In this document: positions 11,773 to 25,804 of the stretch, piece by piece
Layout of the letters: the number at the start of each line of letters is the position of its first letter
Numbering within the stretch: the first letter of the stretch is position 1
NCBI GenBank assembly: GCA_030386875.1
Contig: CM059575.1
Span: 47,398,859 to 47,462,858 of the forward strand
Source of the DNA: Morinoia aosen
Lineage: Eukaryota > Arthropoda > Malacostraca > Amphipoda > Talitridae
Direction of reading: 5' to 3'
Length of the DNA: 64,000 nucleotides
Notes under the pieces: generated by a model
Databases searched by the model: none
What the model saw: only the letters and a program-made list of their open reading frames with translations
Told to the model about the DNA's origin: nothing
Translations under genes and position numbers: made by a program

Positions 11773-14100
11773 TAGAGCACCGGCGCTCCAGACTCAGCCA
11801 GATGCTGCGCGAACCGCGAGGGGCATAGGGGTATAGGGATGTGCCTTACATCAGGAGCAGGGAGGAGTAGGTAGGGAGTATAGGCTGCATTGAGAGCTAG
11901 TCCGAAATACATCATATATAGGGGGGCTATTGTAAATAAATAACATAGCAAAGGAAAATATTGGGTTAAAAAAGATTATTATCTACGAGCAAGGGAACGA
12001 ATGGGTGTTTGTATTTAAGAGGGAAGCGCGGAGTAATTTCAAATTGGGGAGAAGGACACGTAACACAAGGAAGTGATGCTCGAGGGATAGCCAATAGCAG
12101 GCCTCCGGCTTGGCGGGCCTCCGCTCAGCCGATGCGCGTTCTTTGTACGAGGGAGATATATATGGTAGGATTGAACAAACAGCCGGTCTATTTATGCGTG
12201 CTCCCGACTAAGTGCAACATGTAGGCATCCGAGATCTTCGAAGGGAGGTGAGAATCAGTCTTTGTATTTGTTAAACTGTCATATTCAACCGGGGCGTTTC
12301 GATTTTATTTTGAATTGGGGTAACATGGAATTCAGAAAAATTCTTGTTCTCATTGAAGCACAGTCTTTGTGTCTTTTATCAAATTGTTGTATCTAGCGGG
12401 GCGCAGTGATTTTCATTTTTCAATACTAGAATGCCCATTAGTTCTTTGTATTTTTTTATTTTTTTATTCAAGCTTGTTCTCGAACAGGGCGCTTTGTGAT
12501 TTGGTTTGTTTAAAGTGGGGTGAAATGATCATCCAATTATTTCTAATATGGAATTCATGTTAAATGAGATTCTTCGGTTAACACAGTGAAATTAAAATTT
12601 AGGGAAAGAGTTGGTTAATATTCATTGTGTGGGGAAAGGCGAGTTTAACTGTCAAGTAAAATGTTGAAACTTTGGGATTGATATACTTCGTTTAGTATGA
12701 TTTTGAAATTGTTTTGGGGATCAAAGGGGAGTAAAGCTAGATTAATCAATTCTATTTGAAGTATGTGTATTACAGGGAATAAAGACTTGAATGGAACTGG
12801 TCACTTAAGATGCTCCTTGTTCCCAGGAGGGATTGGGTGAACTCTGCAGCTTGAGATTCTCTGCGATGTGGGAGTCTAAACTACTTCAGACTGCAGCGCA
12901 GTCCCCAAAAATGGCGCTCACCAAGCTGAAGTGTCATGGCCTACCACCTACCCGTCACACTGTGAGGGAAATCAAGCAAGCAACAGAGCGTAGCAAGTTT
13001 GCAGGCTCCAAGAAATTTAGCAAGAGCTCGGGGATGTTCCATCATCCTGTTTATTACGGTATGGTTAAAAGGAACCATGGGTAATAGGCAATAGGTGATT
13101 TTTGCTTATTCACGCGCGCTGGGATCGCCTAGGATTGGATTTGATGTGTTTCTTTCTGGGTTGCCTTGGTAGGGTTGCGTTGCAAAGTGCGCTGGCAAAT
13201 GATTCCCTAGAAGTGTGTTTCGTTATTTGCTCAGTGTGTTGAGGGTGCTTCATGTCAATCACGTGTTCAAAATTAGCACTTAAATAAAGTAAGAATCAAT
13301 GTATCAGGTGTTTTTCATTGTCCCGTGTTAACTTGAGGTACTGGTGTGGGTGAGCAGATCAGTAGCTACTTTTCTCTATTATTCCACCTGCTCTATCATT
13401 CCTCTTTCTCTGTTTTCCGTTCTGTGTTATATTTTTCACTTCTAGTATGAGGTTTAGACCCCTCGCTACGAATACAGATAGGCAACAGAAGCCATGTCTG
13501 TTTCGTGACAACTACGTACTAAATAGTGACCCATCCATAATACAAATTTCGGCCATAAGTCAATAGTTTAAGAAAGTTATTCACTTTTGTTAGATGAAAG
13601 TGAAGTGTTAGGCACCACAGGGGTTGTCGAGCCTTTTTGTGTTAGTTACCCATAATCTTAAGTATTTTCTTTATGTGTCCAGCTCCCTGAACGCCGACTT
13701 GTCTGTTTCTCTGCGCTGATGTTGCGTCTGTGCATTTACTTTAGTTAGCCCTTAAATATCATTTGCATTACATGTCGATATTCAAATGTTTCTTGTGTTA
13801 TCTAGATAAATACGACTAATATTTTAAATGCAATTTTGAGTGTTGTACCCTGTTATGCAGTAGCTCACGTCTCTACGCACTATTTTTGCAATAGAAAATA
13901 AATCACTGTCTTTGCTAAAATATATCAGTGTATGTAATAGGGACTTCAAAGAGATTCAGCATTAAACAAGTCAGAAAGTGAGGTTAAAAAAATTTCCTTT
14001 CTCATTATTGAGATAGGCTTTAGTCTCATACGACACCTCGCCTAATAAGGGGTTTAAGGAGCCACCTCGGAAGGACGAACTATTTCGCATAGTTGGTCGA
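11770..14100. other. Mixed-composition stretch, no confident gene
   Basis: From 11780 to 12240 the DNA is GC-richer than its surroundings and contains a TATA-like string (GATATATATGG, 12157-12167), so it could be an old LTR or promoter. I found no paired LTR. An 83-codon open frame at 12833-13084 (plus) has a basic composition but no domain I recognise. The rest is T-rich and featureless. Confidence 0.35.
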
Positions 14101-14470
14101 TTAGGAAGACGCTGTCGCAGTTCGGCACTAACAGAATTCTCTTCTCTTGCCCTATCGGTTTCATACGGCGTAGACAGTTGCTCGTCTTCCTAACGGTACC
14201 GCCGTAGTTCGGCACAAGACGGAATTTACTTCTGTTGCCCTAGCGGGCTGAATACGGCGTAGGCGGTACCCACACACACACCTCACCCTAGCGGTACCAC
14301 CGTAGTTCGGCACATAACAGAATTTACTTCTGTTGCCCTTGCGGACTGAATACGGCGCAGGTGGTACCCACACTAACCTGACCCCAACACACAACGGTAC
14401 CGCCGTAGTTTGGCACTAACAGAATTTACTTCTGTTGCCCTAGCGGACTGATTACGGCGTAGGCGGTACC
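14101..14470. repeat. Array of four dyad-symmetric units of about 75-93 bp
   Basis: Units lie at 14101-14193, 14195-14270, 14293-14368 and 14396-14470, separated by short C/A-rich spacers such as CACACACACACCTCACCC. Units 2 to 4 start GGTACCNCCGTAGTT and end TACGGCGNAGGNGGTACC, so the two ends pair as a long stem. Inside each unit is a second hairpin, AACAGAA-TTTAC-TTCTGTT. Units 2 and 4 have GGTACCGCC paired with GGCGGTACC. Unit 3 has GGTACCACC paired with GGTGGTACC, a two-sided change that keeps the pair. Unit 1 has a different outer stem (TTAGGAAGACG with CGTCTTCCTAA, plus CTGTC with GACAG) around the same core. The function is unknown. Confidence 0.8.
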
Positions 14471-17354
14471 CACACGAACCTCAGGAAGGGCAGCTGCGAA
14501 GAAAAGCTAGCGCCCCGGAAAAAGGTAGCTGCACAGAAGACAGCCCCCTTTTCCACGAACCCTCACGTCGACCGCACGACGGTATCGACATGAAGCTATC
14601 GCAAAAATATCATGCAGTGTCGGTTGATGGATCTGTCCTTCTTCGGGACTTTTTTTCGTGTTTCGTGGGAGAAATATTACTCAATTACGAATCGTCGTCA
14701 TTCTGCCCCGCGATTGGTAAGCTCCCATTTGAATCTGTTAGTTTACTTGCTAATAATTGAACGTCAATGTTATATTCCTTTCATGTGTAGTCACTGGCTT
14801 CTGTTTCCCTCTTGTTTGCTTGCAGGTGTCTCGAGCACCAAACCCTAATTTAGACAGCACAGATTGGTTCTGCTAACTTGATACATTGCAATTGTTCTTA
14901 ATAATTTCGTGATCACGTGGATCTTGTTCTTCTTAATTTATACTAAATATCATACTACTTCGTTAATGTTTATTAATGATTATGCCTACCTCTATTTAAA
15001 CGTAATTTCCGTTAAAGAAGAGGGTTCATCAAGCGTCCTACGCGCAAAAGGCATTACCGGACAGAAGGCAAGATTTACGCCCTGACATCCACTTTATAAA
15101 CATAGAGAACGAATTCGAGTACCTCCGGAATCGGCTCAGCACATCACCACGTATGATTTTGTTCTCTAGCTTTGGCTGCACTGTTAATGGAAATTTGTGC
15201 AATAAAACTAAGGAATAGCTTCCACTGCAAACTTTTTTAAAGCTTGGAAAAATCACGATTGTTCGTTAGGCCATCCAGTAAAAAATCGAAATAGGCACCA
15301 CTGCGCTTTCCACATCTGCTCGTCATTGTTCTCTGGAGCAAGTTTTTGCTAAGTTGGTTGGTGGCGAAAATGAAGTGATAGCTATCTCAGGGTAAAATTA
15401 ATTTGTGCTTAATTCTAGTGACCAAGCAAATAAAGTTGTGTGAGCTGTCATAGGTACGTTAAATTTTTTAATTAAGCGCTAGTTTTTCCGTTATTTGGTT
15501 TATACTAAGCATCCAATAGGGCAACTAATACGGAAAAACGCCTTTGATTTGATTGTTGTATGCACTAACTGATACACTTTTCTATCATAGTCACTTATCT
15601 TCATTACTTTTTTATATCATTTTTAGTCACTAATAATAATAAGTTTTAATTCAGAATTTTGCTATCGGTGTCATTGGTTCACCTGCGAATATACGTTAAA
15701 CGGCTGAGTCAAGCCGTTGAAAGTCGATTAGAAAATCAACAAACCGTGGAGCTGATGCTGTGACCCGGGCTCGAAAGACTCACTCCATCTGTTGCTACTT
15801 TGTTGACCTCGGCTCTGAATCGCGCGCGCGCGTTCATTGGTGAGGTGCTCTGCTGCTGTACGGTGAGGTCGTCTCTTCATGCACTGGCTGTGACTGAAGG
15901 CAATTCGCTCATTCTGCTTCGTTCACTTGATCGTCAAAAGATGAATTCGGCTGGGAGTAAATTACATCACGCGCTGCGCTGGCCTTGGCCATTGCAATTT
16001 ACGAAAACCTAAAGGGAAACTGCCTGACGCACAGTTCACTCTTCCTTCTCTATAACGTCCGACCAATTTCAAGCCGGGCGTAACGAATTTCACAAATTCA
16101 GGAAAGTTACTCGGGAACCGGGAACAGAAAGTGAAAAATAACAACAACAATATTTTTCTCTCGAAAATTATTATTATTTTCTATCGATTTTAAGCTCGTT
16201 AGCCGAAAAATATTCTAGCGTCTAATTAAATGCTCAAATATCATTCACTAAAAGATTCTATTTCATCTTCTGCTGATATCAGGGCAGAGAGAGTAAACCT
16301 TTTGCAGCATAGAGAAATTCTATCTTGTTAGCATGTGTTCTAATTAAACTTGAATGAAAATGCAATAGTCTAACATATCAGGCGGTTTTGAAGAGCTCTG
16401 AATATTAGCTAACAAGTCTTGACATGAAATTTCTAACTGAATACCCGATCAGCAAGGCAATTTTTTACGTATCCTTTAGAGACTACTCAAAAATTAGTAA
16501 TGTATGAGGCATAAAATGTGAGAATAATTCATATTCAAACTAGGAATCGAGTATATGGTAAAATGTAGGAAATAATCATCGACGTGACAAAATGTCACAA
16601 GGACTTCTTCTCTTAGATCATTATGTTCTTCAGTTTCGCAAGTTCTTCCAGAAATTGTATAATAAAAAAATAATTTCGAGCTTGATTGAATATTCCTGCT
16701 TGAACATCCTGACGTTCAAAGTCCGCTAACGTTTCGAAGAAATTTATATATAAGCAAAATTTGTTTTTACCCTCATAATTTTTAGGATTTCAAAATGTTT
16801 GGCCCTCGCTTGCGATAAAATGCGTTCAGTTATTATTCATTTCCGATTTAAAAACTGAGGTCATAATGAGTGATTGTCATTAAAGCACATCTGTGTACAT
16901 TTACTTATACGTATCATAGATTAGACCAAATAAAAGGCATTTGCATAATCATAAATCTAAAGTATAAAGTTAAAAATTGAGCGTTCCTATCAAACGAACG
17001 AGGAAATTGAGACGTTAATCTAAGCAGAAGTTTTTTCTGAAATTTCAGAAGAGTGTCGCAGACATGAATTGTCAGGAATCGAGTGAAATTAGCTGCTCAA
17101 ATAAGATCGTTGACGACAAGTTTTCATGTATTGGCCTTTCTCAAAATTTTCCGTTCTTTTAAAGTCATGGAGCTCACCAAGATCTTTGTAATTTAATTCT
17201 GTTTAATGAACCAATAAGGTACCCCAATTTCGTTCGAATTAAATCCAAAGATTTCCGAGTCAATTCAGCGAACAATTACGTCATCCACAAAATGATTCTC
17301 TGTTGGCTTGCGATTCGAGTCCAGAAAACCATATATGGTAAGCATGTGCGTGTG
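14471..17354. other. No confident feature; short CpG-containing patch near 15.7-15.9 kb
   Basis: 14490-14590 is GC-rich and follows directly from the dyad array. 15770-15990 has a (CG)n-like run (GCGCGCGCGC near 15823) and open frames of 60 to 70 codons, but no recognisable protein. The remainder is ordinary AT-rich DNA. Confidence 0.4.
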
Positions 17355-18673
17355 AAGGAGATCATCCCACGTTTTCAACTTTTTTCGCCCGATTCGTTTG
17401 AAAATTGGCCAGTATATGTATATTGTGAGAGTAAACCTTTTTTACCCATGTCACTTTTTCGATCTAGGCCTTAGTTTTTTTACGAAAAATTAGTTTGTGG
17501 TATATTTTTTGGATATTTAAAAACGGTACTCGTCATCGAGATTTGATGCTAGAACAAAACCAAAGACAGTTTTAGAATCCTTGGAACATTTCTAACAAAC
17601 TCTAATGCGTTTTTTTTCAAATTCAAATTTATTCCATTTTTTTCAAATTTTTTAAAATTTCTAAACCCAACAATATTTTTTTTGGATTTAGAGCTATATA
17701 TTTTTTCGAAAAATTGGAATTTGAAAAAAATCTCATTTGAGTTTCTTAGAAATATTTAAAGGATTCTAAAACTGTCTTTGGTTTTGTTCTAGCATCAAAA
17801 TTCAATGAATAGATACGGTTTGATTGTTGAAAGTTATTTTTTATTGGTATAAGCCATAACAAAATTTTTTGTTGAAGTGTAATATAATGAACAATTGATG
17901 TAATTGAATGCAGTTTTAATTTTTATTTCGATATTTTCCATACATAACTTCATATTCACAGTGAATTGTGATTTCAAAACAAAGATATTTTTTTTATTCA
18001 AAAATATGATTTTTTTTTAATTTTCAGTCTGATTCTTATGAAATTTGACTATGATATGTAACCTATAAAAAGAAACACAATTTATTAAATTCATTTTTTT
18101 ATTTTGGGCTTAGTTTTTAAAAAAAATTTACATATTGGTTTTTAGGTTTTGATATTTCACTGGTATTGATATTTCAAGATGTATCTCCTCATTCAGTTTT
18201 GATGCTAGAACAAAAACAATGACAGTTTTGAAATCCTTGGAACATTTCTAACAAACTCAAAGGTTTTTTTTCAATCTCCATTTGTTCTATTTTTATATGG
18301 GATTGAATGGGCTCGAAAATGAAAAGGACCAAAATCTTTAATTTTCGAGCCAGTTTCAAGCCCATATAAAAATAGAACAAATGGGAAATGGAAAGAAAGG
18401 CCATTTGAGTTTGTTAGAAATGTTTCAAGGATTCTAAAACTGTTTTTGTTTTAGCATCAAAACTGAATGAGGAGATACATCTTGAAATATCAATACCAGT
18501 GAAAGATCTTGGTTCACTTACCCCCCCCCCCCCCCCTGGGGGGGATCTATTGTCCGCAGCGGCATAAAATTTTAGGACCGAAAAGTCCACCACCTAAGGG
18601 CACTTTTCCAACAAAAACATGAAAAATGACCATTGGAGCGACAGGGGCCTGGCAGGGGCCTGGGATGATCTCA
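17355..18673. mobile_element. TTAA-family element, copy 2
   Basis: The left end AGGAGATCATCCCACG and the reverse complement of the right end (GAGATCATCCCAGG) match each other and the ends of copies 1 and 3. The flanking TTAA is not preserved here. The 20-mer AAACCAAAGACAGTTTTAGA occurs near 17558 on plus, again near 17770 on minus, and as diverged copies near 18205 on plus and 18435 on minus. This makes two successive large hairpins. The conserved C-run/G-run palindrome sits at 18521-18547, here with an expanded C tract, followed by the GACAGGGGCCTG-type repeat. No coding capacity. Confidence 0.75.
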
Positions 18674-21420
18674 ATAGTTTCAGCATGCATTGACTATGAC
18701 CGAAGAGGGTATCAATATTATTTGTCAAACGACTGTTACTGATGACAACCTTCGCGGTACATCTGAGTTTTAGCCAACTTTAGTATTACATGTACGATAC
18801 TGATATCATTTATGCATCAATAGTGTTTGTGAGAATCGAGACTACAGCCAATATTTGCCCACATTAGTTCAGTAAATAATGTACTAGTCTCATCAGTATT
18901 ATTTCGCTAACATTTTTTACGCCCTAATTTAACTGCTAGTACGGGTAAAGTTCTCCTGCAAGTCTTTTCAAATTTACTTTCATAACCCAATCAGGGTAGT
19001 TTTCAAACAACCTATAAATAAATTCAGCTATCTTTTAACTGGAAAAATATATTATTTAGAATGTTGTTTATATTTATGGGTAATGTTTATGCATACATTT
19101 ATAACTACTTATAATTCTAATAATGCAAAGTATATAATACATATAACTCTGTGTTTTAGGTTCATGATTTATTATTTCCCGTAAATACCGTTTCCAATTT
19201 CATCTCTGGTTCTGCATTTGAACGTTGACTTTTGATCAATGAAAACGGTTCCTTATTTTACGACGATTGAAGGAAAGTCCACGCGAGCAGTGTCATACTC
19301 GTACGAAATTCATGATTACTACATTGCACGCTGCAGTGCGATGATAGGAGGATAGCACTTCAATGCGAAAATAAAAGCACCGTCCTCTCGGGAGAGTAGT
19401 AATGCAATAAGTCTATCTCTTCAATCGACTTCAGTTCTGCATTCAGGGAAAAACGCAGAAATCAAATTGAGCCTCTAGGTTTGAAAAAATGTTTTATACA
19501 TATGAAAAACGAATTCTTCATTGAATTGGTAAATTTGTAGTTCACAGAAAGAAACTAACTTTTTTCCCTAGGACTAATACTATAATTTCAGCAATCATTG
19601 TTTTTTTTACTTTGAGCTGCGAATCTCCATGTAATTTTCTTTCGTTGGTGATAACTCATCAGACAGTATAGTATCGGCATAGCATGACGAAACATGTAAT
19701 TCGCACTTAGTTTTTCCAACAATACGAAAAAAAGGGCGAATGATGGAAACCCACTTTGAGTAAAGTATGCGTTCAGAAATAATGTATTTGCAAGAATTTA
19801 CTGTCGTTCATCCATAAAAATCGATGGTCGTATTTGTATTTCGTAGGTGCCTGAGCGTGACTGGTATGTGATGTCATGGAACTTGGTGACAACTCGGTAA
19901 CAAGCCACTGGACTCATTTCTCTCACCATTGTTTTCCATTCTATATCTCAGTTCAACCTTTTATCTCAGTGGCTGCAGATGAAATCGAAAGCCTTTTCTT
20001 TTCCAAACGCTTATTTGCTTGAGAACAGACATTGCGTGTCGTACAATGCTGACTCGTTTACGTAAACGTCACAGTCAAATTAATTACGCAGTTTTAAGCT
20101 GTCCTTAAAAATCTACAATGGGGGCGTTAAGAAATATCATGTATCTGGAAAATCAATTTGTGATAATGTTCATCTTTGTTGATATTAGATCTTTTATCTC
20201 TTATGAAAGTATTTTTGTATCTGGTATTTGAATTGTATTCTGCTCTTTTAACTGCGTATTACGCTTTATTGTAAGTTCGTTACTTCAAAATGTTTTCAGT
20301 GTAAGATACACTATCAAAATAAATTTCAATGCAATAAAGGTTCTGCAATAAAGGTAATATTCCTATAAATTATCACCGGTACAGATGCTCCAGCAGCACT
20401 GGCTGCGACACCGTGGGTGTCCTGTTCTAAAGTGAGGTTTCGCCCTTGTTGCATTTGCTTTGTTTTAATCCGATTAGGTGAATGAGATGTCGATATCACG
20501 AACTCTTGTTAGTATATGTATGCCTATGTTTATGGCTTCTCTATATCTTGTTCTCAGTTGAGCGTTTACCAATAAGGCTTATTCGACACTAGCGTCATGG
20601 TCATTCATCATTCAGTATGTTAAGGTGTTAAAAAGGTTTTTCAATGGGAATAAAGTTTCATTCTGCATACAAATAGGGAATTCCGCACATGGATGAGCAT
20701 TTGATTTCCATGCGTTATTGTACTGTCCATTCAATCACTAGATGACGGACCTCCAGCGATGCGTTGGCGTCAGTTTGTAGGACACCACGTGACGAATGTT
20801 GCAGCGCATCATGACGGCTGATGTGGCCAAAGAAATGTCTTAGGACATGCATGACCCTCATGAGACGAAAATCTCTTTTAAGGAGGATGCCCACCCATCA
20901 GTTAATATTGTATGGCTTGTGTAAGCGCACACACTTATTTTTGTTCATTTACGCATATCTTATACAACTTTTTAGATTCCTTGCAGATAAATAATTCAAT
21001 GTCGATAAATTTTTGTAATAACGACATACAGATTGGTTGTAACGTTTGACAACTAAATGTAACAACATTACCGTACGAATAATCCGTGATTTAATGCTTT
21101 CATGAACAAAAAATACGCTATTGGTTCAAGTATTGGTTATTCTTCTATACTAGCGTTCACGAACCGTCAAAAAATGACGAGATTCCATATTTACCAAAAA
21201 AAAAAATGTTCCAGATGATCATGACGGACGAATATATCCAACCCCGTAGAACCCGAGAGTAAAATATCCTTTATCTAGCGCACTGATGAAATTCGTATTA
21301 CGAATATTGTCATTAAGCAGCCCTGAGAGCGTGACAGAGAGACGGACCAATTGACTTTCAAGATGACTTTCCCATGATTTCACATGCTCTCGTATAATTT
21401 CCTATCTCTCACCTGGTAGC
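18674..21420. other. No supported feature
   Basis: AT-rich DNA without long open frames or repeats I can support. A TTAAGGAGGATGCCCA string near 20876 recalls the ends of the TTAA family, but no partner end was found. Confidence 0.5.
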
Positions 21421-21427
21421 AGTCTAT

Positions 21428-21492
21428 ACAACCTAACCTAAGCTAACCTATCATAACATAACCTAACCTAACCTATACTGACCTAATCTAAC
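21428..21492. repeat. Degenerate interstitial telomere-type repeat (CCTAA)n
   Basis: Successive AACCTAACCTAAGCTAACCT-like pentamers, then ACATAACCTAACCTAACCTA, with substitutions. On the other strand this is TTAGG, the arthropod telomere pentamer. The tract is short and impure, so it is interstitial and not a chromosome end. Confidence 0.7.
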
Positions 21493-21500
21493 AATGCGCG

Positions 21501-24500
21501 TGATATTCATTCTGACTCCGAATCTGATGGATTAATGTACCGAAAACTGTGTAGTTGAGATAACTTCTGTCACATATAAATTCATCATACGCTTTCACTA
21601 TTCATTAATTAATTATTTGGTGCATTATTAGTTCATTACTTTTTGAGCAGATTATTCATTACTCTGAGAGCACTACCTGATAGCATAGAAGCCTCATCAA
21701 AGATGATTGCAGACACTTTCTTTATTTTTTCAGAATCCGGTGAGGGTATTTTCATGCTAGATGTTGGATTTCCAGCAATGGAAGAGGAAGCTGAAACCCA
21801 CTATGAGTAGTTCATCCATTTGTTTGGTAGATCAGCAGCAATTCCTGTTGTAGCATAAATTAATACACTTCTGCTACTAAGAGAATAAACTGAAAAATGT
21901 TTATTGAATTAATTTTTAATTGCAATTGTAATTTTTACTTTTATTTGTGTTTTGTTACGTATTTTTTCTATTTTTTATTTTTTATTGAAATATTAAGTTT
22001 GAAAATCTTTAATAATTTTTTTGACAGTATATATTCGTTTAATTTTAAACAAATTTTATACTCCTTTATCTATATTTCTTATTCCTGCATTAAATTTTAC
22101 CGTTTTATTTAAATTATTTTTGTTAACCTCAATGTATTTCACTAATCTGTATTTGTGATGCAATGTACAGACACCAAAGAAGCGGACACGAATAAGTAAA
22201 TACACTACTAGTATTATTAGGCAGGACATTTCATCATAGTATAAATTTCAGTTATTTTCATAGCATGCACATCCGACCTTATTGTTACGTTTTAATATCA
22301 GTTTGTTTGCCCAAACTATATCATTTGATTCAGATTTGATTGCCTAAATGTACTCAAAGTCTCCTGTAAATAAACTATCATTAACCTTACCACCCAGCAT
22401 GGCTTTAGGGTACCGATAGCAGGTGTTTATTCAGAGATAGGCTAGTCGACTTTGCGTTCTCCGAATATCGCCGTAGCCAGATGGGTGAAAGGTGCGCTCA
22501 TAACAACTAAAGCTAGCATAGATGTCGGATACCATCGGATGTCGCCCATAACTTACGATAATTACCGGTAATTTACCAGTAATCTGATGATAATGAGAAA
22601 CATTTGCTACACTTATTCTGACGATATATGGTTGATTTATCGGAAGGAAAAAACCCTAATTACTAGTAAATTCAGACGAAAATTATCGTGAGAGGCGTTG
22701 AAATTCAGACGGGGCTCGGTTATCATTTGACACACTAAGATTTAGTAATACAGAATGAGCGCAATCATTAATTACCAGCTCCCTAGAAAAAATTATTTTT
22801 TCCACAGTATGCCCGAGTCATGAGTGCTGATTTTCGGTAAAATTTTATATGAATTTATCTCTCTGTTTATGACACCATTTAAGAAATGTTTTCCGTTTTC
22901 ATTATTTGGCACTCATGACATTGTGTTCTATTACCTATCTCATGACATATTCAACATTCGCTATATAGTGCGACACATTACTCAAATGTAGCATTATGCA
23001 TGAATTTATTCAGTGTTATACAGTCTTGTAATTCGTATTTACTCTATATTTTATGTTGGAGCACTGCTAGGCTGCTACAGCCCTTTCTACATATGTACAT
23101 TTTTCGCAGGGCTTGAGAAGGCTTGCTATTTACCTTTGTTACAACAAGTTTTTCAGAAAGCTGTTAGTGTATGGAGTATTGACTTTGAAAAAATCGTTGG
23201 ATCACCCATACTCAATGGGCTGAGTTTTTTTCTCAGTCATATCAAAATGATTGTAATTAACCCGGGGTGACCGACAAAATGACTCACTTCTTGAGACACA
23301 ATGGAAATGAGATGCAAACAAGAAACAATGGGCAAAAATTATTTACGGCTTTTCACTAAAGACAAAAACTATTTTAGGTTGAAAAAAGAAAAGGCACTCT
23401 AATACGGTTTTGGGCTGGGAATTTGAAAATGCACCGATTATTTTGACGGTGTGGATTAGGTGATATGCTATATCGTGCAGTCATTTTGAGTTTAGTTCGA
23501 ATTAGAAATTAGTCTATTGAATCTAATTCAGTGCAAGCTGTGGGGTTGACTTACTTTCGGACGAAATTTTTCCCTCTTGGGTAGATAAATCTGGAAGTTG
23601 CACAACATGTGGAAATTTGGAATTTGAAACGTAATTGCTCGACACAGTTTTCGCATTTTTGCATTGACAACGATTTATTCTGAAAAGAAAGCTGTATCGG
23701 GGCACTTTTCAATGCAAAATAACAGCCAAACCAATTTATTTTGAAAGTTTCTTTTAGTTTCATCGCATTTAGAAAGCAATATTCTACGATTGCTATTAAC
23801 TCAAAATTCAAATTTGTTATTGTTGGCATTATAAAAATTTCCCACACCCCTCCCTCATAAAAAAATTCGATAGAAAAAATCATTAAAAAGAATTACGGAA
23901 ATTTAAAATGTAATCAAAACAAATTGTGGTAAATCTAATTAAGAATAAAAATGAGTCCTAAACCAAGTCGCAACGTCAATAAACAAGACCGGTATAATTC
24001 TTCAAAATTTTGAAAACTTGTTTTAGCAGAGGAGCCAATTTAATGAAAATATTGATCTACATATAGCATGTACGTACGTTTTTCGAAGACATAAGTAAGA
24101 AATATTGATGCAACATTTGATATACCAGTTCATTACCAATTGAGTGCGCTTTGAACCAAGTCTCTGTGCCAATAAACGTCGAATATGATCTAAATTGAAA
24201 TTAAAAATTTGTAAGTTACGTCTAAGATCACATGAGCCAACACCGTTATTACGCCACTTCGACGATCGATTTCTCGCAAACTATTAGGTTTAGAAGTATG
24301 AAATTTAAGGTGACGCACAACGAAGCCTTTGCGCACTTATTTGAACAAAACAAAAGTTATTTTCGTACCAAAAGTGAAACAATCTACTTAAATAAATTAC
24401 CTCTTACTTTCTGCGCTCTAAAGTAACGCTGACGAGACGTTGCGATTGTTCTATGCTCAGTCTACATAACCTGTTTGAAGTGCGCAGTTGCGATACGCAG

Positions 24501-25804
24501 AATGAGAGTAAAGTTTGTTGATGAAAACAGGTTCAGTAAAAATATTCAGGTTGTTTTTCAGTTCCCTGCTAACTGCGCTGTAATCTCTAAATTTGTGCGA
24601 TGAAAGAAAAAAGAATTGTTCCATAGATATCATTAGCCCTTTTATTACAAGATGACATTTATTGAATGATATTAATGAAGGAGATGTTTACAACCTTACT
24701 ACAGAAGATTTTCTAAAACGTCGCGAACCAAAATATGATAAAATATGCTAGTGGTTCCAACCTTGAATTGGACCAATTTATTTGATAATAACAAGCAAGA
24801 TAGATTCCAAAATATATTTTACACACGCTCAGTCTAAACTTACAATGATAGTTAGCTATAACCTGCTTATTCTGTGTAATATGGGTCATGCATTTTGGAG
24901 TAGTGTTCAAGTATTTTGATGAATGGCGACCACGAATAAGAGCAAGTTAGAAAACACTAGTGTTGTTATGGTGCAAAAATTTTACTAATTCTTCGCAAAC
25001 AATTTTGTTACAGTTTTGTTTTACTCCCTTTGTCCCTGAGGAGATTAGGGCATGCTGTCACTCTTAGCGCAGATGTAACCCTAACCCATGATTTGATGAC
25101 ATATTGAAACTCAACAGTTCTGAACTCCGGATAGAATGCCTTTTTACCTCAATATCTTTCATCGCTGTTAAAATATTTACCTCTTAGTGAGTTCTATCAA
25201 AGGATGAAGAAAAATGGCAAGCTAAATCAAAGAAATTTAGACCCGTGATATGAATTTTTTTGCAATTGCGCTATTTTAGAAAGCCAAATTATTCAAGTTG
25301 AAATTTCGCTACCAATTTTTGTGTGAGTTAAATTTGGTGAGCAAATTTGTAGTTCGGTATTTCATTCAATGATAACTATTCAACAAGACATATGCAGCTG
25401 ATTTCTTCATTTCATTAGCAAAGGGGATAAAATTTCTCATCCTGAAGTACTCTTCTTCTTTAAAACCGTCACTCATTAATATGTCAATAATTCACAGAAA
25501 TTATAACAAAGAATTGTACAGAACATGGCTATATTATAATGAAATTTTTCAATATTAGTTTGCAGGAGTCCTTGCCGAACTGTAAATTTATTTTGCACAC
25601 AGGAATATTTCTCTCGTTACCTTTCTATTTTGATTTGTGTTTGTTCAAGCGTTGTGTGTTCTGAAGGGAAAGATGTCTATTGCAATGTTTTTGCTCCCTT
25701 TTAGAGCTCGAAATTATTTCCACAAACTTCAGGTTGTTTTTTATGCTAATGAATATTCATGTTGCCTGCCTCTTTTTCATCTAATTTGCTTCTCTGGTGG
25801 TCTA
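21501..25804. other. No supported feature
   Basis: Very AT-rich around 21.9-22.1 kb. Small palindromes occur near 22556-22590 (TAATTACCGGTAATT). Open frames up to 110 codons (23551-23883 minus) have no recognisable motif. Confidence 0.5.

Noticed and set aside
12833..13084. 83-codon frame as a gag-like or host exon
   Set aside because: Basic composition only. No zinc knuckle, no paired LTR, no splice evidence.
20871..20910. TTAAGGAGGATGCCCA as an end of a further TTAA-family copy
   Set aside because: No inverted partner end and none of the family's internal sequence nearby.
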